NCBI GenBank assembly: GCA_937951485.1
Contig: CALEDJ010000016.1
Coordinates: forward strand, 139,086 to 203,085
DNA from: an uncultured bacterium
GTDB lineage: Bacteria > Hydrogenedentota > Hydrogenedentia > Hydrogenedentales > CAILVY01
Reading direction: 5' to 3'
Length of the DNA: 64,000 bases
Within the stretch, counting starts at the first letter, position 1. Each line of letters begins with the position of its first letter. The notes beneath the pieces were generated by a model. It was not told where the DNA came from. It did no database searches and saw only the letters and a program-made list of their open reading frames with translations. Positions 48,237-57,118 of this stretch are shown here, one piece after another. Both the position numbers and the translations under genes were made by a program.

Positions 48237-48959
48237 TTATCCGAACATTTCCTCCGCCACGCGAACGCTGCGGAAATCCGTCTCCAAATGCCGCGCGGCA
48301 TAGTCGCGCAACAGCAGGAACAACTCCTTCGGCGCGTCCTGCACCGGGCAGACCACCGTGGCCGCGTTCATCGCGCGCAGCGCCGCCTGCGTCGCCGGCG
48401 CAATCCGCCGGTCCGGGCGGCATCCCGGACAACACAGGCCGCCGTCCAGCGCGAAGCCCGCCGCATCGCTCAGCGTCGCGCCGCAACGCACGCAGACCTC
48501 GGTCTCCGGCGCAAAACCCGCCGCGCCAATCAGGCGCAGCGCCTGCCAGCAGGCATGGGTCCGCGCATCGTGCGGCCAGGCGCACAACGCCGCCAGGCCA
48601 GAGACCAACGCTTCATAGGGCGCACGCGACGGCTCATTCTCGTGCGCCGTGCGGCAGGCCAGTTCCAGCGGAAATCCCGCATAGACCCCGCGCGCCGGGT
48701 CCCGCTTGATCGCGGGAAACCCGTCCAGCAGCGTCGCCTCCGCCAGCACCTGCACCTGCCGGCCGTCTTTCCAATAATACACCAGTTCCACCCGGTTGAA
48801 GGTGTCGAGCGCCCCTGCGAACGCGCTGTGACGCCGCCGGACCCCCTTGGCCATGCACGCCATCCGACCCCGATCAGGCGTCAGAAACGTGACAATCCGG
48901 CTTGTTTCGCTGAAATCCACCCCCCGCAGCACCACCGCCTCTGTCTTTTCCTGCGACAC
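48237..48959 (-). CDS. recO: DNA repair protein RecO
   Basis: 240 residues from GTG 48959, with GGAGG 5 bases upstream. This gives an N-terminus SQEKTEAVVLRGVDFSETSR typical of RecO. An ATG at 49016 would add 19 residues, and the open frame to 49958 is antisense to the sulfatase gene. The OB fold (residues 4-80) is followed by a helical domain with a zinc site, CVRCG and CCPGC near 156 and 176. RecO loads RecA on SSB-coated DNA with RecR. First gene of a recO-lepA-lepB operon. Confidence 0.9.
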   Translation of the reverse strand: MSQEKTEAVVLRGVDFSETSRIVTFLTPDRGRMACMAKGVRRRHSAFAGALDTFNRVELVYYWKDGRQVQVLAEATLLDGFPAIKRDPARGVYAGFPLELACRTAHENEPSRAPYEALVSGLAALCAWPHDARTHACWQALRLIGAAGFAPETEVCVRCGATLSDAAGFALDGGLCCPGCRPDRRIAPATQAALRAMNAATVVCPVQDAPKELFLLLRDYAARHLETDFRSVRVAEEMFG

Positions 48960-49108
48960 AACGCCCTCCGACACAAAAACGGGGGATGCTCGACGCTTCT
49001 CCGGGCAGGACAACATCCGAGAGCATACCATCCGCCGCGCCATCCGCGCAAACACCGCGGGAGAAAACACGCATAGGTTCCCATATGTCTGAATCCTGAC
49101 GTTCGGCC

Positions 49109-49137
49109 TTGCCTGCGGAGACGTATTTCGGTACAGT
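49109..49137 (+). promoter_or_regulatory. Candidate promoter of the sulfatase gene
   Basis: TTGCCT and TACAGT spaced by 17 bp. The predicted start near 49144 leaves a 38-base leader with GGGAGGG before ATG 49182. Confidence 0.5.
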
Positions 49138-49181
49138 GATCCCTTAATGGCAATTGATGCCGAATATGGGAGGGACTTCAC

Positions 49182-50684
49182 ATGTGCGGGACGACAACCC
49201 GACGGGATTTTCTGCGGCGGACGGCGGCCCTGTCCGCCGGTGGTGCGGCAGCCGCTGCGATGCGCGGCGCGCAGGGCGCGCAGGCGGCGTCGCGCGCGCA
49301 GACGCGCCCGAACATCGTCTTTATTCTTATAGACGATATGCGGTTCGACGCGATGGGCCTGCTGGGGCATCCCTTTCTGGAGACACCGCATCTGGACGCG
49401 CTGGCGCGCAACGGCGTGCTGCTGGAAAACGCCTTCGTCACCACGTCGTTGTGTTCGCCGAGCCGGGCCTCGATTCTCACCGGCATGTACGCGCACACCC
49501 ACGGCGTGCTGGACAATGCCACGGCGCTCCCGGACGACGCGCCGCTGTTTCCGGTCGCGCTGCAACAAGCGGGTTATGACACGGCCTTCATCGGCAAGTG
49601 GCACATGGGCGGCGGCAGCGATGCGCCGCAACCGGGCTTCAACCGGTGGGTCTCGTTCCGGGGACAGGGCGTCTATCTCAACCCGACATTCAACGTGGAC
49701 GGCGTACAGACAAAGCATGAGGGACACAATGCGGACCTGCTGACCGACTACGCCGAGGAATTCCTGAAAAGGCCCCGAGAGAAACCGTTCTTCCTGTATC
49801 TGTCGCACAAGGCGGTGCATGCGGAGTTTCGACCCGCAGACCGCCATAAGGGGTGTTACGCGGACAAGAAGTATCTTTATCCCGATTCGATGGCGGATAC
49901 GGAAGAAAACTATCGCGGCAAGCCGGAATGGGTGCGGCGGCAGCGCCACAGTTGGCACGGCGTGGACGGCATGTATAACAACAGCACCGATTTCGACACG
50001 TTCGCCCGGGATTACGCCGAAACGATGCGATCGGTGGACGACAGCGTCGGGCGCGTGGTGGAAACGCTACGGGCGTTGGGACAACTCGAGAACACCTTCA
50101 TCCTCTTCACCTCGGACAACGGCTTTCTCTTCGGCGAACACGGACTGATTGACAAGCGCACCATGTACGAGGCGTCCATCCGGGTGCCGATGATCGCGCA
50201 CGGGCCGGGCCTCTTCACGGGCGGTCGCCGCCTGCCGCAACTGGCGTTGAACATTGACATCGCCCCGACCATCCTGGACGCCGCGGGCATTCCGATCCCG
50301 GCTTCGATGCAGGGGCGCTCGTTCCGGCCGCTGCTGCGCGGCGATACCATCGCGTGGCGCGAGGATTTCCTGTACGAGTACTTCTGGGAGCGGAGTTTCC
50401 CGCAGACGCCGACGGTGCTGGGCGTGCGCGGCGACCGCTACAAATTCATGGTCTATCACGGCATCTGGGACCGCTACGAACTCTATGACTTGCAGGAAGA
50501 CCCCGGAGAAAGAAACAACCTGCTGGGGCCGTACCTGCAACGCCACGAAGGCGGTACGCTGGAGAGTCTCATCCGCAGCACCGCGCCGGAACCGATCAAA
50601 ACCGTTTTCAACAATATGTACGCAAGGCTGCAACGTCTGCTCAAGGAAACCGGGACGGGTTTGGACCCTGTCTGGGCACGATAG
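49182..50684 (+). CDS. Tat-exported arylsulfatase (Cys-type)
   Basis: 500 residues. TRRDFLRRTAALSAGGAAAA is a twin-arginine signal. The alkaline-phosphatase fold begins with NIVFILIDDMRFD (metal-binding Asp51/Asp52). The sulfatase signature CSPSRASILTG contains Cys91, which must be converted to formylglycine by an anaerobic or aerobic maturase not present in the window. IGKWHMGG and TSDNGFLFGEHG provide the remaining active-site Lys, His, Asp and Asn. It probably desulfates an algal or host polysaccharide. Strong ribosome-binding site GGGAGGG. Confidence 0.94.
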   Translation: MCGTTTRRDFLRRTAALSAGGAAAAAMRGAQGAQAASRAQTRPNIVFILIDDMRFDAMGLLGHPFLETPHLDALARNGVLLENAFVTTSLCSPSRASILTGMYAHTHGVLDNATALPDDAPLFPVALQQAGYDTAFIGKWHMGGGSDAPQPGFNRWVSFRGQGVYLNPTFNVDGVQTKHEGHNADLLTDYAEEFLKRPREKPFFLYLSHKAVHAEFRPADRHKGCYADKKYLYPDSMADTEENYRGKPEWVRRQRHSWHGVDGMYNNSTDFDTFARDYAETMRSVDDSVGRVVETLRALGQLENTFILFTSDNGFLFGEHGLIDKRTMYEASIRVPMIAHGPGLFTGGRRLPQLALNIDIAPTILDAAGIPIPASMQGRSFRPLLRGDTIAWREDFLYEYFWERSFPQTPTVLGVRGDRYKFMVYHGIWDRYELYDLQEDPGERNNLLGPYLQRHEGGTLESLIRSTAPEPIKTVFNNMYARLQRLLKETGTGLDPVWAR

Positions 50685-50695
50685 CAACGCACGGA

Positions 50696-51226
50696 TCAGC
50701 GCGGCGACGAACCGGCGAGATACTGCGGCGGATTGAGGGCGAACCCCGCCCGCGTCTCACGCGATGCGTCCGCTTTGCAGGGAATCGTCAGCGTGGTGCC
50801 GTCAATCAGCCGCGCCGGCAAAGCGATGCGTGTCAGGTCCGCGTCGGCCTTGGCGCCCCCCGCCGCCTCGACCAGATCGCCCACCCGCGCACCGGCATCC
50901 AGCCGGTAAAGTCCCGGTCGCCGCACCGCCCCCGTGACGGCCACCGCAACCCGTAGCGGCGGTGTTGTCGGGTCCGCCATGCGCTTCGGCGGAATCGGCG
51001 GGTTTGCAGTCGCTTCCAAGTTGTTTTCCGGAAGCCGGGTCACAGACATGACAACGGGCGCAGGCGTCGGCGTCGCTGTTGGAGGGTTCCCTGCGATGAT
51101 CGTCTGCCCGGCGCGATCCTGTTCCCTGCGCGCGTGATAGGCCAACGTCGCTGATCCCGCCAGAATGGACACCGCAAGCAGAAACAACAACGCCTGCTCC
51201 CGGCGCGTCATCAGACGGCTCAGCAT
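50696..51226 (-). CDS. Membrane-anchored SLBB-domain protein (ComEA N-terminal type)
   Basis: 176 residues. One N-terminal transmembrane segment (ALLFLLAVSILAGSATLAYH) is followed by a Pro/Thr-rich linker (residues 45-90). A single SLBB fold comes next: VAVTGAVRRPGLYRLDAGAR, VGDLVEAAGGAKADADL, LIDGTTLTIP. This is the ligand-binding half of ComEA-like proteins without the helix-hairpin-helix DNA-binding half, so a DNA-uptake role is doubtful. It follows the prepilin-like gene at 51274 by 47 bases on the same strand. Confidence 0.8.
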   Translation of the reverse strand: MLSRLMTRREQALLFLLAVSILAGSATLAYHARREQDRAGQTIIAGNPPTATPTPAPVVMSVTRLPENNLEATANPPIPPKRMADPTTPPLRVAVAVTGAVRRPGLYRLDAGARVGDLVEAAGGAKADADLTRIALPARLIDGTTLTIPCKADASRETRAGFALNPPQYLAGSSPR

Positions 51227-51273
51227 GAAATTTCATTTCCTGTGTTCGAAAAACGATGTCTGGAGCGATTCAT

Positions 51274-52254
51274 TCAGCGCACCGTGTCGAATGCGCCGAC
51301 CACCACGCCGATCAGGTTCGCCATGGCCTGGGTGAGCGGGCCGCGCCCGGGATAGCGGATGAATTCGACATGGCCATCGAAGAATAACGTGTTGCTGCCG
51401 CCGGGCACGTGGTTGAAGAGCGAGACGGCGATGCCGGAACCCATCAGATCGCACATGATGGGCAGATTGCTCTGGGCCACGGCGGAAGCCGCCGGGTTGT
51501 TGATGTCCGTGATGAGAAAGCGCTCGATGCCCTCGCGCAGCCGATAGACCGTGGTCCCGCCGCCGTTACCGTTGGGCGGGGCGACTGTGGCGTCGGCCTC
51601 CATCATGCCGCGCTGGTCGGTCAGGTATTTCGGCAACACCGCCTGCAGCAGTTGGGCCACCTGGATGGGCACCACCATGGTGTTCAATTGGGCGATAATG
51701 CCGGGGTCCATATCGGGAAACGCCCATTGGATCGCCGCCGCCAGCAACGGCGCACACGCGCCCATCGGCGCTTCATACGCCGGCCGGCTGTCCAGGCGGT
51801 CGAAGACCCAGCCGAAATAGCCATAACTCTCCTGCATCATGTGTCCTCGGGCGATAATCCAACATTCGCCCTTGTAATAGGTCCTGTCGAGGTAAATACT
51901 GTGCCAGGTGGGGTCGCCTGGCGCATCGCAGCAATAGAGTTGGTCCACCGTTCCGTTGGGGTCCGATGGGCAGATGATGATGGCGGGGTCCGTCAGATAC
52001 TCCGGATATACCGCCTCCGGGCGCGGCGCCATGGCCAGATACGGCCAGGAAGCCAGCGGCGGGCAACGCCCGCCCGGCGCCTCGTTCGCGTACATCTTGT
52101 AGATCAGTCCCCATTGTTTCAGGTTGTTCTGGCAACTCGAACGCCGCGCCGCTTCGCGCGCCCGCGCCAGCGCCGGCAACAGTATTGCCGCGAGAATACC
52201 GATGATAGCAATGACCACCAGCAATTCGATCAACGTAAAACCCCTGTACCGCAT
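51274..52254 (-). CDS. Prepilin-like protein with type IV methylation motif and H-x9-DG domain
   Basis: 326 residues, GAGGGAAG ribosome-binding site. [29 protein letters not shown] is shown here in parts: the cleavage/methylation motif GFTLIE at 5-10, then about 20 hydrophobic residues. The C-terminal block [18 protein letters not shown] is the H-x9-DG motif of the DUF1559-type proteins expanded in Planctomycetes, Lentisphaerae and Hydrogenedentes. Probably exported and assembled, or held at the inner membrane, by a type II/IV pilus-like machine. The partner machinery is elsewhere. Confidence 0.9.
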   Translation of the reverse strand: MRYRGFTLIELLVVIAIIGILAAILLPALARAREAARRSSCQNNLKQWGLIYKMYANEAPGGRCPPLASWPYLAMAPRPEAVYPEYLTDPAIIICPSDPNGTVDQLYCCDAPGDPTWHSIYLDRTYYKGECWIIARGHMMQESYGYFGWVFDRLDSRPAYEAPMGACAPLLAAAIQWAFPDMDPGIIAQLNTMVVPIQVAQLLQAVLPKYLTDQRGMMEADATVAPPNGNGGGTTVYRLREGIERFLITDINNPAASAVAQSNLPIMCDLMGSGIAVSLFNHVPGGSNTLFFDGHVEFIRYPGRGPLTQAMANLIGVVVGAFDTVR

Positions 52255-52493
52255 GACTTCCCTCTCCCATCATTGCATCGGTTCGCCCGCATGATGACAC
52301 CGTTCCCAGCGCCCAGAATAGCGTATTTCGCAATTTCCGTCAATAGGTCCTTTGGACGCGACATCCATGTGTTTCGCGCAGATTTTTGATAGAGGTTTCC
52401 CTCGTTGCACCGCCCCCCGCTGCAATGCGTATTTAAGGAAATCCAAGCCGAAAAACAAAGACGTTTCCTGTGGGTATGGGTCAAAAACGCGAC
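52255..52493. other. Upstream region of the prepilin-like gene
   Basis: No gene supported. A Rep-C-like relic (CCCTCGTTGCACCGCCCCCC) is near 52402. The short frames across this stretch have no ribosome-binding sites. Confidence 0.45.
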
Positions 52494-52697
52494 GCGGGAA
52501 CGTCGCGCTGGTGCGTGACAGCGCCGGGGCAGGTCCCCCTTGGAAGGGGGTGGCGCGGGGAGCGTCGCGGGAGCGTCGCGCTGGTGCGTGACAACGCCGG
52601 GGCAGGTCCCCCTTGGAAGGGGGTGGCGCGGGGAGCGTCGCGGGAGCGTCGTGCTGGTGCGGGACACCGCGGGAGCGGTGTCACGAGGGAAACGTGA
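52494..52697. repeat. Rep-C/Rep-D tandem array (73-bp period)
   Basis: Two full 73-bp units start at 52494 and 52567, and a third, truncated one at 52640. Each begins GCGGGARCGTCGYGCTGGTG (R, Y variable) and ends with the hairpin CCCCTTGGAAGGGG and GGTGGCGCGGGGAGCGTC. The third unit switches after 25 bases to the Rep-C ending ACACCGCGGGAGCGGTGT. The array lies immediately upstream of the ubiE gene. Confidence 0.9.
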
Positions 52698-52783
52698 CTC
52701 GCGCATTGACAATGAATACAATGCTGTCTCCAGTTATGACTGCGCGGAATTGGGCGCGCAAGACGGGCCGCAGATTCAAGAAA

Positions 52784-53545
52784 ATGACGCCAGCCTCTCA
52801 TAACGACGATCATCCCGAACGCCATCCGGTGTGGTGGATGTTTGATCGCATTGCGCGGCGCTACGACCTGCTGAACCGGCTCCTGTCTTTCGGTCGGGAC
52901 CAGGCGTGGCGGCGCGAGGTGGTGCGCGGCATTCCGCGCGGCGCGGACCTGTGCATCGTTGACTTGGCGACGGGCACGGCGGATGTGTTGCTGGCGGCGC
53001 GGGAGGCCGCGCTGCCGCTGCGACTGGGCGTGGGCGTGGACCCCTCGGAGGGGATGATCGCGCTGGGGCGCGAGAAGGTGCGGCGGCTGGCGGCATCACC
53101 CCCGCTGCACCTGGTGCGCGGCGACGCCTGTGCGCTGCCGCTGGGCGACGCCTGCGCGGACGCGATCACGATGGCCTTCGGCATCCGCAATGTGGCGGAT
53201 GTGGATGCGGCGCTGCGCGAGATGCGGCGGATGCTGCGGCCGGGCGGACGCGCGCTGATCCTGGAGTTTTCATTGCCGGAGAACCGGCTGATTCGGTGGG
53301 CGTATCTCCTGTATTTCCGGCATGTGTTGCCGCGCATCGGCGGGCTGATTTCCGGCGATTTTGCCGCCTACCGCTATCTCAATCAGACCGTCGAGCAGTT
53401 CCCGTACGGCGCGGCGTTCTGCGCGAAGATGCGCGCGGCGGGTTTTGTCGCGGTGAGCGCGCGGTCCATGACCTTCGGCGTCGCCACGGTTTATGAGGGC
53501 GTATCGCCAGACCTCACAGAAACACGGCCCGCCGGCGGTCCATGA
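52784..53545 (+). CDS. ubiE: Demethylmenaquinone/ubiquinone methyltransferase
   Basis: About 253 residues if started at ATG 52784; earlier in-frame ATGs at 52712, 52721 and 52736 are possible and no ribosome-binding site decides. The protein has FDRIARRYDLLNRLLSFGRD at the N-terminus, SAM motif I VDLATGTAD, ITMAFGIRNVAD (signature 2) and the AYRYLNQTVEQFP motif. It adds the last methyl group in menaquinone or ubiquinone synthesis. An anaerobic-type oxidoreductase set in the window favours menaquinone. Its last 32 bases overlap the convergent maf gene. Confidence 0.9.
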   Translation: MTPASHNDDHPERHPVWWMFDRIARRYDLLNRLLSFGRDQAWRREVVRGIPRGADLCIVDLATGTADVLLAAREAALPLRLGVGVDPSEGMIALGREKVRRLAASPPLHLVRGDACALPLGDACADAITMAFGIRNVADVDAALREMRRMLRPGGRALILEFSLPENRLIRWAYLLYFRHVLPRIGGLISGDFAAYRYLNQTVEQFPYGAAFCAKMRAAGFVAVSARSMTFGVATVYEGVSPDLTETRPAGGP

Positions 53546-54122
53546 GGTCGAAGAGATTCACGCCGATTTGCCGGAGCAGTTTGTCGAGTTTGACGATGGG
53601 CAGACCGAGCACGTTCTGGTAGCAGCCGTCATAGCGGGCGACCAGCAGGCTGCCGGGGCCGTCCACGGTGTACGCGCCGGCGCGGTCCACCGGATTGACA
53701 ATCTCCACGAATCTGGCGATTTCCGCGTCCGTCAGTTGGCGGAACGTGACATCGGTGCTTTCCACGCCTTCGACGCTGCGGCCCGTAGCGGTGTCCGTCA
53801 CCGCGATGCCCGTAACGACCTGGTGCGTGGTGCCGGAGAGCCGGCGCAGCATGGCCCGCGCTTCAACGGCATCGGCGGGCTTCGAGAGCACATGATCGTC
53901 GAGAAAGACCAGTGTGTCCGCGCCGATCACCACGGCCGGCGCATCCAGCCGCCGCGCGACATCGTCGCGCTTTGCGCGTGCATTCGCCGCGACAATCACG
54001 GCGGGCGCCGTCCCGCTGTCACATTCCGGCGCGTCGCTGGGGATGACTTCTACGGGGATGCCCAGCGCCGCGAGCAGTGCGCGGCGGCGCGGCGAAGCGG
54101 ATGCCAGTACGATGCGTTTCAC
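53514..54122 (-). CDS. maf: Maf-family nucleoside triphosphate pyrophosphatase
   Basis: 202 residues. SASPRRRALLAALGI at 8-22 is the Maf signature, followed by VIGADTLVFLDD (catalytic Asp), KPADAVEARAMLRRLSGTTH and YKIDGPGSLL-like YTVDGPGSLLV. Maf proteins hydrolyse dTTP, UTP or modified nucleotides to monophosphates and slow division when overexpressed. Its ATG overlaps the lolA stop by 4 bases. Last gene of the argA-like/proC/divIVA/lolA/maf operon. Confidence 0.95.
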   Translation of the reverse strand: MKRIVLASASPRRRALLAALGIPVEVIPSDAPECDSGTAPAVIVAANARAKRDDVARRLDAPAVVIGADTLVFLDDHVLSKPADAVEARAMLRRLSGTTHQVVTGIAVTDTATGRSVEGVESTDVTFRQLTDAEIARFVEIVNPVDRAGAYTVDGPGSLLVARYDGCYQNVLGLPIVKLDKLLRQIGVNLFDLMDRRRAVFL

Positions 54123-54928
54123 GGCTGGGGCGCTTCCGTGGGACGCGGCGCATCGAGTTCGATCACCGTGACGCTCGGTCCCGGCACGGGCGTTGACGGC
54201 GCAGGGGTGGCGGCGTCCATCTGTTCCAAGGCCTCGGGGTAGCGTTCGCCGCCCGGCCCCACCGTCTTCAATACGCGGTCGTCCTTGATGACCTTCGTGC
54301 CTTCCGGCGCGAAGATTTGCATGCGCGCAGGATCCGGCGCAATGTTGATGCGGTAATCGCGCACATTGATGATGACTTCCGAGTCTTCGTCGTTCCGGAT
54401 GTGGATGCGATGGGGCAGGAAATCCGCGTCGCGCAGATAGAGCCGCGCTTCAATGAAATCAAAGCCCTCCTCATCGGGGTCTTTCGGCCGGAGCAGGATG
54501 CCGCGCCTGCCTGCCGTCTCATCGGGCGTGGTGAAGAGATGCACGTCATAATCACGTTGGAGCGCCTCGGTGTCGTCGTCAAATCCCAGGAAGAAGACAT
54601 CGGCGCGCGGGTTGTCGCCGAGATCATAAATGACCAGTTGTTTGATTGCCGGCTCGTATTCCAGGATCAGACGTCCGTCCACCATCGTGCTGCGGTCCGG
54701 GTCTTCGGTGCGCAGAAGGATGCGGCGCGGCCTGGCGTAGAAGATGGACCCATCGGTGTCCAGCGTTTCATCCGGCACAATGGTTTTCTGCGTGAATTTC
54801 GCCTCCAGCGATTCAATGCCGTCGCGCTTCGCCTTAAACTCGGCGAAGAATTGGTCGAAGGCGGCGTCGGGCGCCTCCGGCGCATCCGCCGCGCAGAGGA
54901 CTGCAACGAGGATCAGCGCACCGATCAT
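54119..54928 (-). CDS. lolA: Outer-membrane lipoprotein carrier LolA
   Basis: 269 residues with a short signal peptide (MIGALILVAVLCAADA). The half-barrel fold of LolA is indicated by LEAKFTQKTIVPDETLDTDG, IFYARPRRILLRTEDPD and LYLRDADFLPHRIHIRN. LolA carries lipoproteins across the periplasm to the outer membrane, so the organism is a diderm. A proline-rich tail (PAPSTPVPGPS) of about 40 residues is added at the C-terminus. It overlaps divIVA and maf by 4 bases on each side. Confidence 0.9.
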   Translation of the reverse strand: MIGALILVAVLCAADAPEAPDAAFDQFFAEFKAKRDGIESLEAKFTQKTIVPDETLDTDGSIFYARPRRILLRTEDPDRSTMVDGRLILEYEPAIKQLVIYDLGDNPRADVFFLGFDDDTEALQRDYDVHLFTTPDETAGRRGILLRPKDPDEEGFDFIEARLYLRDADFLPHRIHIRNDEDSEVIINVRDYRINIAPDPARMQIFAPEGTKVIKDDRVLKTVGPGGERYPEALEQMDAATPAPSTPVPGPSVTVIELDAPRPTEAPQP

Positions 54929-55569
54929 CTCATGACCTCCCCTTCCGTTGGGTCACCCTCTCCTTCGGGCTGGTCCAGCCACGGCGGCTCGCGTTCGATC
55001 TCAATCTTCCCGGCGGGCCGCGCCGGTTCCGGCACAAAATCGCCCGCGGCGGCGGGACGGGGCGCCGCCTTGTGTTCGGCGCGGGGGATTTTCGCCACCA
55101 GCGCGGCATGCGCCTTGAGCATCGCCGCAAGGTCATCGCGGAGCCGGTCGCGCGCGGCTTGCAGCGCCGCAATCTCCGCCTGCAGGGCTTTGGGCAGTTC
55201 GCTCGCGGCGTGTTCCGCGCGCGCGCGAGCCAGTCGCGCTTCCTCCAGGATGGCCGCTGCCTGGCGCTTGGCGGCGGCCAACGTTTCCTCGCTGAACTTC
55301 TGCGCCGTCACCAGCGCATCGCGCAGACTGCTTTCCATCTCGCGCAGGGCTTCGATTTCCTCTTTTTGCGACTCCGCCTGCGCCTTCAGGTCGCGCACCT
55401 GTCGAACGAGCGACTCCAAGACATCGCCCACGCGCTCCAGGAACGCGTCCACCTCCGCCTTGTCATAACCGCCGACGACCTGCGTGTGAAACTCGGTATT
55501 GTAGAGATCGCTCGGGGTGATGGCGGATTCTTCACCGAACACTTCCGACACGACCCGATCCTTTCGCAT
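54925..55569 (-). CDS. DivIVA-domain coiled-coil protein
   Basis: 214 residues from ATG 55569 (GGGAGA upstream; the frame extends to 55635 without need). Residues 16-50 (ITPSDLYNTEFHTQVVGGYD, KAEVDAFLERV) match the membrane-curvature-binding N-terminus of DivIVA. A long coiled coil (50-165) and a Pro/Glu-rich tail follow. DivIVA proteins mark poles and septa. Finding one in a diderm next to lolA and maf suggests a role in coordinating envelope growth, which is inference. Confidence 0.85.
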   Translation of the reverse strand: MRKDRVVSEVFGEESAITPSDLYNTEFHTQVVGGYDKAEVDAFLERVGDVLESLVRQVRDLKAQAESQKEEIEALREMESSLRDALVTAQKFSEETLAAAKRQAAAILEEARLARARAEHAASELPKALQAEIAALQAARDRLRDDLAAMLKAHAALVAKIPRAEHKAAPRPAAAGDFVPEPARPAGKIEIEREPPWLDQPEGEGDPTEGEVMR

Positions 55570-55618
55570 GTGTGCTTCTCCCAAACCAGACGCGCCGCAG
55601 GCGGCGCTATTCATCGCG

Positions 55619-56428
55619 TCATGCGCCGAGTTCACGCGACCGCGCCGCCGCCGCCTGCACCGCCTCGCGTACCAGATTCTCGAAGCCGCCCTCGTACAGC
55701 CGCCGCAACGCCGCTTCGGTGGTGCCGCCTTTGGAACTTACCCGCTCGCGCAAGGTCGCGGCGCTCTCACGGCTTTCGCGCAACAGCACGCCCGCGCCGT
55801 AAAGCGTCTGCGCCGCCAGGCGCGATGCGGCGTCTGGAGCCAGCCCTTCCGCGACGGCGGCGTTCACCAGGCATTCCACCAGATAGAAGAAATACGCCGG
55901 GCCGCTTCCGCTAAGCGCAGTCACGGCATCCAAATCGCATTCGTCCACCATCTCCGTGACGCCGACCGCATCGAAGATTTGCCGCGCCGTTTCCGCGTCG
56001 GCATCGGTGCAGCCGGGACCCGGCGCGATGCCCGCAGCGCCGGCCAAAACCAGCGCCGGGGTATTGGGCATGACCCGCACTATCCGCGCGCCGTTTCCCA
56101 GTCGGGTTTGAAGACGCGCAATGGAAATGCCCGCCATGATGGAGATCACCAACCCCGTCGGCTTGCGCACTTCCGCAAGGCCATGCAGCGCGGGGTCCAT
56201 GATCTGCGGCTTCACCGCGAGAACCAGGGTGTCGGCGGCGGCCGCCAGCGCCCCGGCTGACGGCGCGATGCGCGCGCCGAGTTGCTCCGCCGCGCGCGCG
56301 CGGTCGGGGTCCGGGTCGTATGCCATCGCCTGGTCTGCGCGAATCACCCCCCTGCCGAGCAAACCCTCCAGAATGGCCGATCCCATATTGCCGTAGCCCA
56401 AAAATCCGATGCATCCCTGCAAACTCAT
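55619..56428 (-). CDS. proC: Pyrroline-5-carboxylate reductase
   Basis: 269 residues from ATG 56428, GAGGAA upstream. The Rossmann motif FLGYGNMGSAILEGL, VLAVKPQIM, VRVMPNTPALV and the C-terminal signature ALSGSGPAYFFYLVE plus SSKGGTTEAALR are complete. It makes proline from pyrroline-5-carboxylate with NAD(P)H. Its start overlaps the stop of the argA-like gene by 4 bases, and divIVA follows after 49 bases. Confidence 0.96.
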   Translation of the reverse strand: MSLQGCIGFLGYGNMGSAILEGLLGRGVIRADQAMAYDPDPDRARAAEQLGARIAPSAGALAAAADTLVLAVKPQIMDPALHGLAEVRKPTGLVISIMAGISIARLQTRLGNGARIVRVMPNTPALVLAGAAGIAPGPGCTDADAETARQIFDAVGVTEMVDECDLDAVTALSGSGPAYFFYLVECLVNAAVAEGLAPDAASRLAAQTLYGAGVLLRESRESAATLRERVSSKGGTTEAALRRLYEGGFENLVREAVQAAAARSRELGA

Positions 56429-57006
56429 CCGCCTGGTTCCTCTCTTTTCGCCGCGTCGGGCGGCGGCAGATCGCACACCATCGCTATTTCGTCACAGCCC
56501 GGAAAAAGACGACAACGGCTGCAATCTTTGAAGACCTTGTAGGGCAGTTCCGTCTTGTCCACCATGCGGAAACCGCTGCGCTCGAAGAAAACCGGCACCC
56601 GCGTCAACGCATAGACCCGCGCGATCTCCATGCGGCGCGCTTCTTCGATCACCTCCGCCACCAGCCGCTCGCCGATGCCCCGGCCGCGCAAATCCTCCCG
56701 CACCACCAGCGACCGCACCTCCGCCAGGTCTATCATGTCTATGTGAAGCGCCACGCAGCCGCCCAACCCCTGATCATCCACATAGACATAGAAATCCCGC
56801 ACGTTCTCATAAAGTTCCGGCAAGGCCCGGGGCAACACCTGTCCCGCCGCCGCCGCCGCGTCCAGCATCGCCTTCAGCGCCACCACCTCTGTGAGCCGGG
56901 GTTTTCGAATCACGCCCGGAGCCGCGCCACCCGCCGTATTGGACGCTACGCCGCACGCCGCCCCCTGCGACAAATCCGCGGGGGATATCGTCATTGATTC
57001 GTCCAT
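56425..57006 (-). CDS. GNAT N-acetyltransferase, ArgA (N-acetylglutamate synthase)-like
   Basis: 193 residues. The GNAT core has VRSLVVREDLRGRGIGERLV, with the acetyl-CoA-binding R-G-x-G-I-G loop. YALTRVPVFFERSGFRMVDK and LPYKVFKDCSRCRLFPGCDE match the stand-alone short N-acetylglutamate synthases, including the C-x2-C-x5-C cluster seen in them. It likely catalyses the first step of arginine synthesis. The first 35 residues are an unconserved Ala/Gly-rich extension. First gene of a five-gene operon ending with maf. Confidence 0.85.
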   Translation of the reverse strand: MDESMTISPADLSQGAACGVASNTAGGAAPGVIRKPRLTEVVALKAMLDAAAAAGQVLPRALPELYENVRDFYVYVDDQGLGGCVALHIDMIDLAEVRSLVVREDLRGRGIGERLVAEVIEEARRMEIARVYALTRVPVFFERSGFRMVDKTELPYKVFKDCSRCRLFPGCDEIAMVCDLPPPDAAKREEPGG

Positions 57007-57118
57007 GTCACCCTATTCCCTGCACTGTCCGACATTGCGCGCAGAAGCAACCATACAACCCGAAAAAGCGTGCCACTCTACCATAAAAACGCCTTTTTTC
57101 GCGAATCGCGGCGCGATT

